A stretch of DNA of 64,000 nt from Streptomyces buecherae (GTDB lineage: Bacteria > Actinomycetota > Actinomycetes > Streptomycetales > Streptomycetaceae). Every line of letters starts with the position of its first letter. Within the stretch, counting starts at the first letter, position 1. Shown here piece by piece: positions 25,725 to 34,947 of this stretch. The stretch covers positions 5,120,501-5,184,500 of the forward strand of contig NZ_CP060404.1 of the NCBI RefSeq assembly GCF_014295035.1, read 5' to 3'. The notes beneath the pieces are model-generated. The model was not told the origin of the DNA. It was given only the letters and a program-made list of their open reading frames with translations, and did no database searches. A program made the position numbers and the translations under genes.

Positions 25725-26498
25725 ATGCGCAAGAGCGCATCTCTGGCCGTGCTCGCCGTCACCAGCGCCACCGTGCTGAGTGGTCTGACCGCCACGGCGG
25801 CACACGCGGACGGCTACGGCGACACCAAGATCACCAAGGTGGTCGTCAACGGCGGCAAGAACGTTGTCGTCGGCACGAGCGGCGCCAAGACCTTCACGGT
25901 CGCCGTCACGGCGCAGGACAACTCGGGCATCCAGGGCGCCAAGGTCGACATTCTGGGCCCGTCGTCCGGCTTCTTCCAGCCGACCAAGGCCGTCACGTGC
26001 GTTGCCGCCACCAACAAGAAGGTCAGCACCTGCACCGCGACCTTCAAGATCGACCCGCGCGTGGACCTGTACACCAACGCGCTGGCCGGCACCTGGTACG
26101 TGGACGCCTGGGTGGACGCCAAGGACGACGACTTCTTCACCTCGGACAAGGCCGGCTCCTTCCGGCTCCAGCGGGAGGGGAAGCTGACGGTCAACGCCTC
26201 GCCCGAGCCCGTGAAGAAGGGCAAGACGCTCACGGTGACGGGCAAGCTGACCCGCGCCCACTGGGACGTCTTCGGGGACAACAAGTGGGTCAACCACGGC
26301 AACCAGTCGGCCAAGCTGGAGTTCCGCAAGAAGGGCGCCAAGACCTTCTCGACGGTCAAGACCGTCAAGGGCAACAAGAACGGCGACTACAAGACCACGG
26401 TCAAGGCGTCGGTGGACGGTGACTGGCGCTGGAACTTCGCCGGCTACAGCACCCACGCGGCCGTCGCCTCCGGCGTGGACTTCGTCGACGTGAAGTGA
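25725..26498 (+). CDS. Secreted beta-rich protein
   Basis: A 257-residue exported protein. ATG 25725 follows a G-run ribosome site; an ATG four codons earlier is possible. The signal peptide is MRKSASLAVLAVTSATVLSG... with a likely AHA-DG cleavage near residue 29. The mature protein has two Ig-like beta repeats: KITKVVVNGGKNVVVGTS...FTVAVTAQDNSGI, and KLTVNASPEPVKKGKTLTVTGKL with ...KTVKGNKNGDYKTTVKAS. The one Cys pair (VTCVAA, STCTATF) probably forms a disulfide. Similar streptomycete proteins are sometimes labelled calcium-binding, but no EF-hand is visible. Function unknown. Confidence 0.85.
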   Translation: MRKSASLAVLAVTSATVLSGLTATAAHADGYGDTKITKVVVNGGKNVVVGTSGAKTFTVAVTAQDNSGIQGAKVDILGPSSGFFQPTKAVTCVAATNKKVSTCTATFKIDPRVDLYTNALAGTWYVDAWVDAKDDDFFTSDKAGSFRLQREGKLTVNASPEPVKKGKTLTVTGKLTRAHWDVFGDNKWVNHGNQSAKLEFRKKGAKTFSTVKTVKGNKNGDYKTTVKASVDGDWRWNFAGYSTHAAVASGVDFVDVK

Positions 26499-26566
26499 CG
26501 TGAAGTGACGTGAGGTACACGCTGCCGTAAGGCGGCGACACCCGGCGCGCGGCGCCGGAAACGGGT

Positions 26567-26597
26567 CGGGCCCGCGCCATCGTCTGGCGCGGGCCCG
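26567..26597. terminator. Strong hairpin terminator
   Basis: A perfect 13-bp inverted repeat (CGGGCCCGCGCCA / TGGCGCGGGCCCG) with a 5-nt loop separates the secreted protein gene from the convergent P-type ATPase gene. Just after the stop codon at 26498, GTGACGTGAA repeats three times. Confidence 0.85.
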
Positions 26598-26629
26598 CTC
26601 GCGTGTCCGCCGTCGTCAGCGCCCGGGCG

Positions 26630-29092
26630 CTAGGCCGGGAAGCGCCGGCCCACCCAGCGCCAGGCGACCTCAAGCAGCAGCGAGGCGGCCACCGCGATGC
26701 CCACCGCCGTCCACGGCATCGACGTGCCGACCAGCTTGAGCGCGAAGAAGTCCTGCAACCACGGCGTCACGACCACGATCACGAAGCCGAGCGCCATCGT
26801 CAGCACCAGGCCGATCCGCCACCAGGTGTACGGCCGCGCGACGATCGCCAGCACCCACATCGAGATCAGGAACAGCGTCAGCGTCGCCGCGCTGGTCTCC
26901 GCGTCCCGCGCGCCCTCGCCCGTGTAGTGGCTCCGGGCGACGAGGTACGTGGCGAAGGTGGCGACGGCCGCGATGACGCCCGCGGGGATCGCGTACCGCA
27001 TCACCCGGCGCACGAAGTTCGGCCGCGCCCGCTCCTTGTTGGGGGCGAGGGCCAGGAAGAACGCCGGCACGCCGATCGTCAGCGTGGACAGCAGGGTCAG
27101 GTGCCGGGGCAGGAACGGGTACGAGACCTGCGAGCAGACCACGAGCAGCGCCAGTAGCACCGAGTACACGGTCTTGACCAGGAACAGGTTGGCGACCCGC
27201 TCGATGTTGCCGATCACCCGGCGGCCCTCGGCGACCACCGAGGGCAGCGTCGAGAAGCTGTTGTTGAGCAGCACGATCTGGGCGACGGCGCGGGTGGCCT
27301 CGGAGCCGGAGCCCATCGAGACGCCGATGTCCGCGTCCTTGAGCGCCAGCACGTCGTTGACGCCGTCGCCGGTCATCGCCACGGTGTGGCCGCGCGACTG
27401 GAGGGCGCCCACCATGTCCCGCTTCTGCTGCGGGGTGACCCGCCCGAACACCGCGCCGTCCTCCAGCGCGGTGGCCATCTCCTCGCGGTCGGCGGGCAAC
27501 TGGCGGGCGTCCACCGTGTGCTCGGCGCCCGGCAGCCCGAGCTTGCCGGCCACGGCGCCGACCGAGACGGCGTTGTCACCCGAGATGACCTTGGCCGCGA
27601 CGTTCTGCTCCGCGAAGTACCGCAGCGTGTCCGCCGCGTCCGGGCGCAGCCGCTGTTCGAGGACGACCAGCGCGGCCGGGCGCACGCCCTCGGCCACCCG
27701 CTCGTCGTCCAGCTCGCGTTCCGTACGGGCCAGCAGCAGCACCCGCAGGCCCTGCGTGTTCAGGTCCTCGATCTCGCCGAGCGCCGGGTCGTCGGCCGGC
27801 AGCAGCACGTCCGGGGCGCCCAGCAGCCAGCCGCTGGCCTCGCCGGACGGCTCGGTCAGCGCCGCGCCGCTGTACTTGCGGGCGGAGGAGAAGGGCAGCG
27901 CGGCGGTGCACTCCCAGTCGGCCGGCCCCGGGTACGCGTCGATGATCGCCTGGAGGCTGGCGTTGGGCCGCGGGTCGGAGGCACCGAGCGCGCCGAGCAC
28001 CCGCCCCACGTAAGCCTCGTCCGGCGCGGCGCCCCCACCCCCGCCGGCCGATTCGCCGGAGCCCAGCAGCCGCACCTCGGTGACGTCCATGCCGCCCTCG
28101 GTGAGGGTGCCGGTCTTGTCCAGGCACACCACGTCGACGCGGGCCAGGCCCTCGATCGCGGGCAGCTCCTGCACCAGGCACTGCTTGCGGCCCAGCCGGA
28201 TGACGCCGATCGCGAAGGCGACCGAGGTCAGCAGCACCAGGCCCTCGGGGACCATCGGCACGATCCCGCCGACCATCCGGCGCACGGCCTCGCGCCAGTC
28301 GTTCTTCTCCACCACGCTCTGGCTGATGACCAGGCCGATCGCGGTGGGCACCATCATCCAGGTCACGTACTTGAGGATCTGGCTGATGCCGCTGCGCAGC
28401 TCGGAGTGGACCAGCGTGAACCGCGACGCCTCCTCGGCGAGCTGCGCCGCGTACGCCTCCCGGCCGACCTTGGTAGCGGTGAACGCGCCGCCACCGGCCA
28501 CCACGAAGGACCCGGACATCACCTGGTCGCCCGGGCGCTTGAGCACCGGGTCGGCCTCGCCGGTCAGCAGCGACTCGTCGATCTCCAGGCCGTCGGCCTC
28601 CACGACCTCGCCGTCGACCACGCACTTGTCACCGGGCCCCAGCTCCACCAGGTCACCGAGGACGATCTCGCCGACCGGGATCTCGGCGGCGACCCCGTCG
28701 CGCCGCACGGTCGGCTTGGCCTCGCCGATGACGGCCAGGCTGTCCAGCGTCTTCTTGGCCCGCAGCTCCTGGATGATGCCGATCGCGGTGTTGGCGACGA
28801 TCACGAAGCCGAACAGCGCGTCCTGGATCGGCGCCACGGCCAGCATGATGACGAAGAGGATGCCGATGATCGCGTTGAAGCGCGTGAAGACGTTGGCGCG
28901 GATGATGTCCGGTGTGGAGCGCGAGGAGCGCGCGGGGACGTCGTTGACCTCGCCCCGGCTCACCCGCTCCGCCACCTCGGCCGTGCTCAGCCCGGGATGG
29001 CCGGGCCGACGTGCTGCCGCGTCGGTGAGTGCGGAGGCCGCGCCGCCGTCCGGGTCAGGTTCGTCGACTGCGGTCTCAGCCCGATACGTCAT
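26630..29092 (-). CDS. Cation-translocating P-type ATPase
   Basis: An 820-residue P-type ATPase. The dephosphorylation loop is TGE (177-179), TM4 is PMVPEGLVLL (279-288), phosphorylated Asp325 sits in DKTGTL, and the hinge is TGDGVNDVLALK. An additional KVISGDN segment precedes it. TM4 carries PEGL, as in P3/MgtA-like and PMA-type pumps, and lacks the CPx motif, so this is not a heavy-metal P1B pump. The ion is not certain; Ca2+, Mg2+ or K+ classes are possible. ATG 29092 is chosen by homology as no ribosome site is clear; the frame continues 17 codons upstream. Confidence 0.92.
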   Translation of the reverse strand: MTYRAETAVDEPDPDGGAASALTDAAARRPGHPGLSTAEVAERVSRGEVNDVPARSSRSTPDIIRANVFTRFNAIIGILFVIMLAVAPIQDALFGFVIVANTAIGIIQELRAKKTLDSLAVIGEAKPTVRRDGVAAEIPVGEIVLGDLVELGPGDKCVVDGEVVEADGLEIDESLLTGEADPVLKRPGDQVMSGSFVVAGGGAFTATKVGREAYAAQLAEEASRFTLVHSELRSGISQILKYVTWMMVPTAIGLVISQSVVEKNDWREAVRRMVGGIVPMVPEGLVLLTSVAFAIGVIRLGRKQCLVQELPAIEGLARVDVVCLDKTGTLTEGGMDVTEVRLLGSGESAGGGGGAAPDEAYVGRVLGALGASDPRPNASLQAIIDAYPGPADWECTAALPFSSARKYSGAALTEPSGEASGWLLGAPDVLLPADDPALGEIEDLNTQGLRVLLLARTERELDDERVAEGVRPAALVVLEQRLRPDAADTLRYFAEQNVAAKVISGDNAVSVGAVAGKLGLPGAEHTVDARQLPADREEMATALEDGAVFGRVTPQQKRDMVGALQSRGHTVAMTGDGVNDVLALKDADIGVSMGSGSEATRAVAQIVLLNNSFSTLPSVVAEGRRVIGNIERVANLFLVKTVYSVLLALLVVCSQVSYPFLPRHLTLLSTLTIGVPAFFLALAPNKERARPNFVRRVMRYAIPAGVIAAVATFATYLVARSHYTGEGARDAETSAATLTLFLISMWVLAIVARPYTWWRIGLVLTMALGFVIVVVTPWLQDFFALKLVGTSMPWTAVGIAVAASLLLEVAWRWVGRRFPA

Positions 29093-29293
29093 GACACGAA
29101 GGTACGGGGGGAAGACAGCGGTCACCCCTTGAATACGCACCAAAGCGGCGTGGGAGTTCTAACAACTCCGCCGGCAACCTCTGGGGCTGTTGTTGCGTCG
29201 CCCCACCCGCGCGCCCCACCCGCGCGCCACCTCGGCCCCGTGCCCCCGGCCGCCGCGTCCGCACGGCCCCGGCCCGCGCCGGCGGGCCAGCCG

Positions 29294-29683
29294 CTACGCC
29301 GTGGCGCCGGCCTCGCCCGCGGGGCGCGCCACGGCGGGGGCCTCGGCGTCTCCGGTCGCCCCGCCCGCCGCCGCGTCGTCCGCGCTCGCCCCGCCGGCCG
29401 CCGCGTCGGGTGCCGGCGTCGTGGCAGCGGCTTCGGCCTCGGCCGCGTGGCGTCGGATGGCCTCGTCGCGCCCGCGCACGTACCAGATGCCGATCAGCCC
29501 GAGGCCGGCGCCGGCCAGGCAGGTCCACAGCCACCACAGGTGGTCGTGGTCGTCGAACCAGTTGTAGAAGGGGAGCTGCGCGAGGAAGAGGACGAACCAC
29601 ACGATCGTGCCACCGGTGATCGTGGCGACGACGTTGCCCTCCAGCGGCTCGGGCGCCTCGTGCAGGGGGGTCCACTTCTTCAT
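29294..29683 (-). CDS. DUF2530 membrane protein
   Basis: A 129-residue protein. The conserved half (residues 1-75) has two membrane helices, ITGGTIVWFVLFLAQLPF and LWWLWTCLAGAGLGLIGIWY, separated by NWFDDHDH and followed by VRGRDEAIRRHAAE. This pattern fits the actinobacterial DUF2530 family (by recollection). The C-terminal 50 residues are an Ala/Thr/Pro tail. It is divergent from the NCS2 purine permease gene, a neighbour often seen with this family. No catalytic residues are evident. Confidence 0.82.
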   Translation of the reverse strand: MKKWTPLHEAPEPLEGNVVATITGGTIVWFVLFLAQLPFYNWFDDHDHLWWLWTCLAGAGLGLIGIWYVRGRDEAIRRHAAEAEAAATTPAPDAAAGGASADDAAAGGATGDAEAPAVARPAGEAGATA

Positions 29684-29993
29684 GGTCCAAGCCTAGTCCG
29701 TCCACGCGGTCGACCGGCGGGGTGGGCGCCGCTCGCCGGCCGGGAGCTATATCGGTCTACGCGCGGAGATAGCAATCTTTCTCTTGTTTGTTCATACTGC
29801 AACGGTCCGGTTCCGTCTGGACTTATTCGTAGGAACATCCCAATGCGGGCGCGAACAGGCCGGTGGCACGCGCCGCCGACCCGCGTCGACCGACGGACGG
29901 GCCCACCCGTCCCCGCCCGCCCCGTCCCCGGCTCCACCCCGTCCCACCCCCCATCCCCGCCTTCCCTCAAGGCCCGTCCGACTGAGGTCCCGC

Positions 29994-31466
29994 ATGTCCC
30001 CCTCGGCCAGCGCAGCGGTCAACGACCCGCAGCCGCCCCCGCCCCCACCCGAGTCGCGGAACGCCGTCGACCGGTTCTTCAAGATCACGCAGCGGGGTTC
30101 GTCCGTCGGCCGCGAGGTGCGCGGCGGCCTGGCGACCTTCTTCGCGATGGCGTACATCATCGTGCTCAACCCGATCATTCTCGGGGCGGGTCACGACAAG
30201 TACGAGAACTACCTCGACAACGGGCAGCTCGTGACGGCCACCGCGCTGATGGCCGGGCTCACCACGCTGCTGATGGGCGTCATCGGCAACGTGCCCATCG
30301 CCATCGCCGCGGGCCTGGGCATCAACGCCGTCGTCTCGCTCCAGCTCGCCCCGAAGATGAGCTGGCCGGACGCGATGGGCATGGTCGTACTGGCCGGCCT
30401 GGTGCTGATGATCCTGGTCGCCTCCGGACTGCGGCAGCGCGTCATGGACGCCATCCCCGGCGGGCTGCGACGCGCCATCGCGATCGGCATCGGCCTGTTC
30501 ATCTCGCTGATCGGCCTGGTCGACTCCGGCTTCGTCACCCGCAACCCGGACAAGGCCCACACCAGCGTCCCGCTCGGCCTCGGCACCGGGGGCCAGCTCC
30601 AGGGCTGGCCGGTGCTGGTCTTCGTGCTCGGCCTCGCGCTCACGTTCATCCTGGTCGTGCGCAAGACGCGGGGCGCCATCCTCATCGGCATCACCGTGAT
30701 GGCCTTCGTCGCCATCATCATCAACGCGCTCGTGACCATCCCGGACGAGAGCTGGGGCCTGGCCGTCCCCGAGGTGCCGGACAAGGTGGTGGACGCGCCC
30801 GACTTCGGGCTCATCGGGGAGATCAGCCTCTTCGGCGGCTTCCAGGAGGTGGGCGTCCTCACCGGCTGCCTGTTCGTCTTCACCGTGCTGCTGTCGGGCT
30901 TCTTCGACGCGATGGGCACCATCATCGGCGTCGGCGAGGAGGCCGGGCTCACCGACGAGAAGGGCCAGTTGCCCGGGATGGGCCGCATCCTGATGGTGGA
31001 CGGCATCGCGGTCGCGGGCGGCGGTTTCGGCTCCGCGTCGGCCAACACCTGCTTCGTGGAGTCCACCGCCGGCGTGGGCGAGGGCGCTCGCACCGGCCTG
31101 GCCAACATCGTGACCGGCGGCCTCTTCCTGCTCGCCCTGGTCTTCACGCCGCTGGCCAAGGTCGTCCCGTCCCAGGCGGCGACGCCCGCGCTGCTCGTCG
31201 TCGGCTTCCTGATCATGGCGGCCAACATCAAGGAGATCGACTGGAGCGACGTCACGATCGCGATCCCGGCGTTCCTGACGATGATCGCCATGCCGTTCAC
31301 GTACAGCATCACCAACGGCATCGGCATCGGCGTGCTGGCGTTCATCCTGCTCCGCGTCGCGACCCAGCGGTTCCGCGAGGTCCCCTGGCTGCTCAACGTC
31401 GTCGGCGCGTGCTTCCTCGTCTACTTCCTGCTCGACCCCATCGAGCAGGCCCTCGGCGTCAAGTAA
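29994..31466 (+). CDS. NCS2 family purine permease (AzgA/PbuG-like)
   Basis: A 490-residue transporter of the AzgA-type nucleobase:cation symporters, likely importing adenine, guanine or hypoxanthine. ATG 29994 follows GAGG; the frame is open to 29784 but upstream sequence is Pro/Arg-rich and not conserved. It has about 12-14 hydrophobic segments. Family motifs are EVRGGLATFFAMAYIIVLNP, GNVPIAIAAGLGINAV, LSGFFDAMGTIIGVGEEAG, and FGSASANTCFVESTAGVGEGARTG with conserved polar residues of the substrate site. A hairpin terminator follows at 31491. Confidence 0.94.
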   Translation: MSPSASAAVNDPQPPPPPPESRNAVDRFFKITQRGSSVGREVRGGLATFFAMAYIIVLNPIILGAGHDKYENYLDNGQLVTATALMAGLTTLLMGVIGNVPIAIAAGLGINAVVSLQLAPKMSWPDAMGMVVLAGLVLMILVASGLRQRVMDAIPGGLRRAIAIGIGLFISLIGLVDSGFVTRNPDKAHTSVPLGLGTGGQLQGWPVLVFVLGLALTFILVVRKTRGAILIGITVMAFVAIIINALVTIPDESWGLAVPEVPDKVVDAPDFGLIGEISLFGGFQEVGVLTGCLFVFTVLLSGFFDAMGTIIGVGEEAGLTDEKGQLPGMGRILMVDGIAVAGGGFGSASANTCFVESTAGVGEGARTGLANIVTGGLFLLALVFTPLAKVVPSQAATPALLVVGFLIMAANIKEIDWSDVTIAIPAFLTMIAMPFTYSITNGIGIGVLAFILLRVATQRFREVPWLLNVVGACFLVYFLLDPIEQALGVK

Positions 31467-31490
31467 CCCCGCGCCCCCGCACCCCCCGCC

Positions 31491-31527
31491 CCGGGCCCCC
31501 GCCGGCACCACGCCGGCCGGGGCCCGG
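31491..31527 (+). terminator. Hairpin terminator of the NCS2 gene
   Basis: A 15-bp inverted repeat with one mismatch (CCGGGCCCCCGCCGG / CCGGCCGGGGCCCGG) and a 7-nt loop begins 25 bp after the stop codon. Confidence 0.75.
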
Positions 31528-31619
31528 CGTCGTCCCGTACGCCCCGGGGTCCGACGTCCGCGCGTACGGTCCGGGGCCCTCGCGTACGGTCCTGCGTCGT
31601 CGGGTACGCGTACGGAACG

Positions 31620-31829
31620 TCAGCGGGCCCGAGCGTCGGACGGGGTGCCGGGCTCGTCGTAGAAGGCCGCCGTCTCGTCCAGCGAGGCGTGGAAGCGTTC
31701 GTCGAAGTCCTCCCGGATCAGCGTCCGGACCACGTACTCCTGCACGCTCATGCTCCGTTTGGCGGCGTGCTGGCGCATCCGGTCCAGCAACTCCCCGTCG
31801 ATCCGCAGGCTGAGCACCTTTGATCCCAT
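31620..31829 (-). CDS. Ribbon-helix-helix (CopG-like) DNA-binding protein
   Basis: A 69-residue protein. Residues 1-45 fit an RHH fold: strand KVLSLRIDGELLDRM, then helix RQHAAKRSMSVQEYVVRTLIRED. Such proteins dimerise and bind operators, often autoregulating a toxin-antitoxin pair. No toxin gene is adjacent, so it is probably a stand-alone regulator. ATG 31829 follows a short gap from the divergent MarR region. The C-terminal tail (FHASLDETAAFYDEPG) is not part of the fold. Confidence 0.85.
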   Translation of the reverse strand: MGSKVLSLRIDGELLDRMRQHAAKRSMSVQEYVVRTLIREDFDERFHASLDETAAFYDEPGTPSDARAR

Positions 31830-31933
31830 GCGGGACAGCGTTGCCGGGAGGGTGGTGTCGTTCGTTCACTTCACGGCGCGAGACCACTCGTATGGGTGAT
31901 TCGTACGGGAAACGTTTGTGGGTTTTGTTAGGC

Positions 31934-31951
31934 AGCGTAATGAGTTACGCT
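31934..31951. promoter_or_regulatory. MarR operator (perfect inverted repeat)
   Basis: AGCGTAATGAGTTACGCT has perfect 7-bp arms (AGCGTAA/TTACGCT) around a 4-bp spacer, 6 bp before the marR-type start codon at 31958. An autoregulatory operator at the promoter is likely. Its closeness implies a leaderless or very short-leader mRNA. Confidence 0.75.
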
Positions 31952-31957
31952 AAATAC

Positions 31958-32422
31958 ATGCCTGACTTGACCGGCGACGACGCTGCCGCCGTGAACTCGC
32001 TGCGATCCGCCGTGATGCGCCTCTCTCGACGTCTCAAGCACCAGCCGCTCGTCTCCGACGGCGGGCGCGGGGGGCGCGTGGACGAATCGCTCAGCCCGAC
32101 CGAGATGTCGGTGCTCGGGACCCTCGCGCGCTGCGGCTCGGCCACGCCGGGCGAGCTGGCCCGCAAGGAACACGTACAGCCACCGTCGATGACCCGCATC
32201 GTGGCCCTGCTCGAAGCCAAGAGTCTGGTCAGGCTGGAGCCACACCCGGAAGACCGCCGGCAGAAGGTCGTCACCCAGACGGAGCGGGCCGAGGCGATGC
32301 TCGAGGAGAGCCGCCGCAAGCGCAACGCCTGGCTGGCCGACCTGGCCGGGCAGCTCGACGAGGACGAGTGGGCCACGCTGCGCGCCGCCGCGCCCGTCCT
32401 GGAGAAGCTCGCCCACCTGTGA
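31958..32422 (+). CDS. MarR family transcriptional regulator
   Basis: A 154-residue MarR-type winged-helix regulator. The wHTH spans about residues 45-105: LSPTEMSVLGTLARCGSATPGELARKEHV and PSMTRIVALLEAKSLVRLEP, with the wing HPEDRRQKVV. A small insertion (PLVSDGGRGG) lies in the N-terminal linker. ATG 31958 is chosen because the upstream in-frame ATG (31940) overlaps the operator dyad. It is cotranscribed with, or just ahead of, an MFS exporter, so it probably represses its own export operon and is relieved by a small molecule. Confidence 0.92.
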   Translation: MPDLTGDDAAAVNSLRSAVMRLSRRLKHQPLVSDGGRGGRVDESLSPTEMSVLGTLARCGSATPGELARKEHVQPPSMTRIVALLEAKSLVRLEPHPEDRRQKVVTQTERAEAMLEESRRKRNAWLADLAGQLDEDEWATLRAAAPVLEKLAHL

Positions 32423-32585
32423 CGCCAGCCCCGGCGTGCGGCCCAGCCGCGCGCCGGGTACCCGCCACCGGCCCGCCCCCGGGCCACCCCGACCGTCAGG
32501 ACCCCACAGCGACCGAACCACCCAAGCCGACCCGAGAGGCCGCCCCGGCGGCGGCCTCCCCGCACCGAGAGGAGGCGAAGCCGCT

Positions 32586-34160
32586 TTGAGTACGGGACCC
32601 GGAGCAGACTCCGCACCCGCACCAAAACCGTCTACACCAACCGACTCCCCGCCGACCCGCGGCACGATGTTCAGCTCGCTGAAGATCCGCAACTACCGGC
32701 TCTTCGCCAGCGGCGCCGTCATATCCAACACCGGCACCTGGATGTCCCGCATCACGCAGGACTGGCTCGTGCTCGGCCTCACCGGCTCCGCCACCGCCGT
32801 CGGCATCACCACGGCCCTCCAGTTCCTCCCGATGCTGCTCTTCGGCCTGTACGGCGGCGTCATCGCCGACCGCTACCCCAAGCGAAGCATCCTGCTGTTC
32901 ACGCAGACCGCGCTCGGCCTGTGCGGGCTCGCGCTCGCCGCGCTCACCCTGAGCGGCCACGTCCAGGTCTGGCACGTCTACCTGATCGCCTTCCTGCTCG
33001 GCATGGTCACCGTGGTGGACACCCCCGCCCGGCAGGCGTTCGTCATGGAGATGGTCGGCCCGAACGACCTGCGCAACGCCGTCAGCCTCAACTCGGCCAA
33101 CTTCCAGTCCGCCCGCCTCGTCGGCCCCGCCGTGGCCGGCGTCCTGATCACCGCCGTGGGCAGCGGCTGGGCCTTCCTGCTCAACGGGCTCTCCTTCACC
33201 GCCCCGCTGATCGGCCTGCTGATGATGCGGACCGGCGAACTGCACTCCGTGGACCGCGCGCCACGCGGCAAGGGCCAGTTGCGCGAGGGCCTGCGGTACG
33301 TCGCGGGGCGCCCCGAACTGATCTGGCCGATCGTGCTCGTCGGCTTCATCGGCACCTTCGGCTTCAACTTCCCCATCTGGCTCACCGCCTTCGCCGACGA
33401 CGTCTTCCACGCCGGGCCCGGCACGTACGGCCTGCTGAACACGTTGATGGCCACCGGCTCGCTGACCGGCGCCCTGCTCGCCGCCCGGCGCGGCACGTCG
33501 CGGCTGCGCATGATGGTCGGCGCGGCGCTGCTGTTCGGCCTGCTGGAGATCGTCGCCGCGCTCACGCCCTCGTTCTGGGCCTTCGCCGCGCTGATGGTGC
33601 CGATCGGCGTCTTCGGCCTGACGTTCAACGTCACCGCCAACTCCAGCGTCCAGCTCGCGACCGACCCGTCGATGCGGGGCCGCGTCATGAGCCTGTACAT
33701 GATGGTCTTCGTCGGCGGCACCCCGATCGGCGGCCCGCTCGTCGGCTGGGCCACCGACACCTACGGCGCCCGCGCCGGCTTCATCGCCGGCGGCGTGATC
33801 TCCGCCCTCGCGGCCCTCACGGTCGGCCTGGTCCTCATGCGCGTCGGCGGCCTCCGCGTCCGCCTCGACCTACGCCGCGGCCAGCGCCTGGTGCGGCTGG
33901 TGCCGCGCGCCGGGTCGGTTCCGGCGGAGGCCGCAGCGGGTGCCGCTGCCGCTGCCGCGGCTGCGGCTGAGCTGGGGACGGCGGGGTCCGCAGGCCGCCC
34001 GGCGGGTGGCCCGGCCGACCCGGGCCGGCTCGGCGGGCGCGGCGCCGCGCCGGGCGACGGTGCCGCTTCGGGCGATGACGCCACGAGCGACGGCGCCACG
34101 CGTGGTCGCGGTACGGGTACGGGTACGGGTACGGGCAAGCCGCTGGTGAAGACCGTGTAG
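32586..34160 (+). CDS. MFS exporter (EntS-like), MarR-associated
   Basis: About 524 residues. TTG 32586 follows GGAGG with a 10-nt spacing; the conserved protein starts at MFSSLKIRNYRLFASGAVIS (about residue 28), so an internal ATG is possible. Twelve transmembrane segments carry EntS/MFS landmarks: SNTGTWMSRITQDWLVL, GGVIADRYPKR (loop 2-3), VDTPARQAFVMEMVGPNDLRNAVSLNS, and MRGRVMSLYMMVFVGGTPIGGPL. The C-terminal 110 residues are Ala/Gly/Thr-rich and not conserved. The gene follows the MarR regulator with no terminator between, pointing to drug or siderophore efflux under MarR control. Confidence 0.92.
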   Translation: MSTGPGADSAPAPKPSTPTDSPPTRGTMFSSLKIRNYRLFASGAVISNTGTWMSRITQDWLVLGLTGSATAVGITTALQFLPMLLFGLYGGVIADRYPKRSILLFTQTALGLCGLALAALTLSGHVQVWHVYLIAFLLGMVTVVDTPARQAFVMEMVGPNDLRNAVSLNSANFQSARLVGPAVAGVLITAVGSGWAFLLNGLSFTAPLIGLLMMRTGELHSVDRAPRGKGQLREGLRYVAGRPELIWPIVLVGFIGTFGFNFPIWLTAFADDVFHAGPGTYGLLNTLMATGSLTGALLAARRGTSRLRMMVGAALLFGLLEIVAALTPSFWAFAALMVPIGVFGLTFNVTANSSVQLATDPSMRGRVMSLYMMVFVGGTPIGGPLVGWATDTYGARAGFIAGGVISALAALTVGLVLMRVGGLRVRLDLRRGQRLVRLVPRAGSVPAEAAAGAAAAAAAAAELGTAGSAGRPAGGPADPGRLGGRGAAPGDGAASGDDATSDGATRGRGTGTGTGTGKPLVKTV

Positions 34161-34192
34161 CCGAAGCCAGGCGTACGACGAGCCAGCCAGCC

Positions 34193-34216
34193 GGCTGACC
34201 GGCTGACCGGCTGACC
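34193..34216. repeat. Three tandem 8-bp repeats (GGCTGACC)
   Basis: GGCTGACC is repeated three times, followed by GGCCGGCC, between the MFS gene and thpR. The MFS 3' end also carries a GGGTAC hexamer run (34110-34135) that encodes GTGTGTG. Confidence 0.85.
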
Positions 34217-34297
34217 GGCCGGCCGGAGCGAGGGTGGGGGTCGGTCGTGGTCGCCCCGGCGGGCCGGGCGGCGGCGCCCGTGGGCGAAACTGAGCGG

Positions 34298-34864
34298 ATG
34301 AGACTCTTCGCAGCCGTGCTGCCACCAGAGGCAGCCATCGCGGAACTCGCCACGGCCGTCGCCCCGTTGCACGACCTGCCGGGCGCGGACCGGCTGACCT
34401 GGACCGCCCGCGCGAACTGGCACTTCACCCTCGCCTTCTACGGCGAGGTGGACCCCGACACCCTGCCCGAGCTGTACACCCGCCTCGGCCGCGCCGCGCA
34501 CCGCAACGGCGACTTCCAGCTCCGCTTCCAGGGCGCCGGCACCTTCGGCGGGCGGGCCCTGTGGGCCGGCGCGTCCGGCGGCCTGCCCCCGATGCGCCGG
34601 CTGGCCGACTCGGCGTCGGCGGCGGCCCGCCGCGCCGGCATCGACATGACCGAGCACCGCGCGTACACCCCGCACCTCACCCTGGCCCGCGACCGCACCG
34701 GCGCCGCCGACCTACCCCGCTACGCCGCCGCCCTCGCCACCTTCGGGGGCCACCCATGGCGCGCCGCCCACCTCAGCCTGGTCCGCAGCAACCTCCCCGA
34801 GTCCGGCGTCCCCGGCGCCCAACCCCGCTACCAGACGCTGGCCGCGTGGCCGCTGGGGGAGTGA
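34298..34864 (+). CDS. thpR: RNA 2',3'-cyclic phosphodiesterase (2H family)
   Basis: A 188-residue protein of the ThpR/LigT type. The two catalytic HxTx motifs are intact: His42-Phe-Thr44 in NWHFTLAFYG and His125-Leu-Thr127 in YTPHLTLARD. These hydrolyse 2',3'-cyclic phosphates to 2'-phosphates. MRLFAAVLPP is the usual family start. ATG 34298 is well placed, and the length matches the family. It is predicted cytosolic and has no operon partner; the next gene on this strand is a 28-codon membrane peptide. Confidence 0.93.
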   Translation: MRLFAAVLPPEAAIAELATAVAPLHDLPGADRLTWTARANWHFTLAFYGEVDPDTLPELYTRLGRAAHRNGDFQLRFQGAGTFGGRALWAGASGGLPPMRRLADSASAAARRAGIDMTEHRAYTPHLTLARDRTGAADLPRYAAALATFGGHPWRAAHLSLVRSNLPESGVPGAQPRYQTLAAWPLGE

Positions 34865-34947
34865 ACGGGGACGCTGGACGCGCGGCGCCCGCGCACCGAC
34901 CTCGGGTCGGTCACCGCGCCGTCCGGGCCTCGGGTTAACCTCGGAGC

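Noticed and set aside
27386..31813. A 1475-codon plus-strand frame across the P-type ATPase and NCS2 genes
   Set aside because: Its translation is repetitive Arg/Gly/His-rich sequence, while the annotated genes on the real frames have conserved motifs.
34110..34135. GGGTAC hexamer run encoding GTGTGTG at the end of the MFS gene
   Set aside because: Too short and in a non-conserved tail to claim phase variation.
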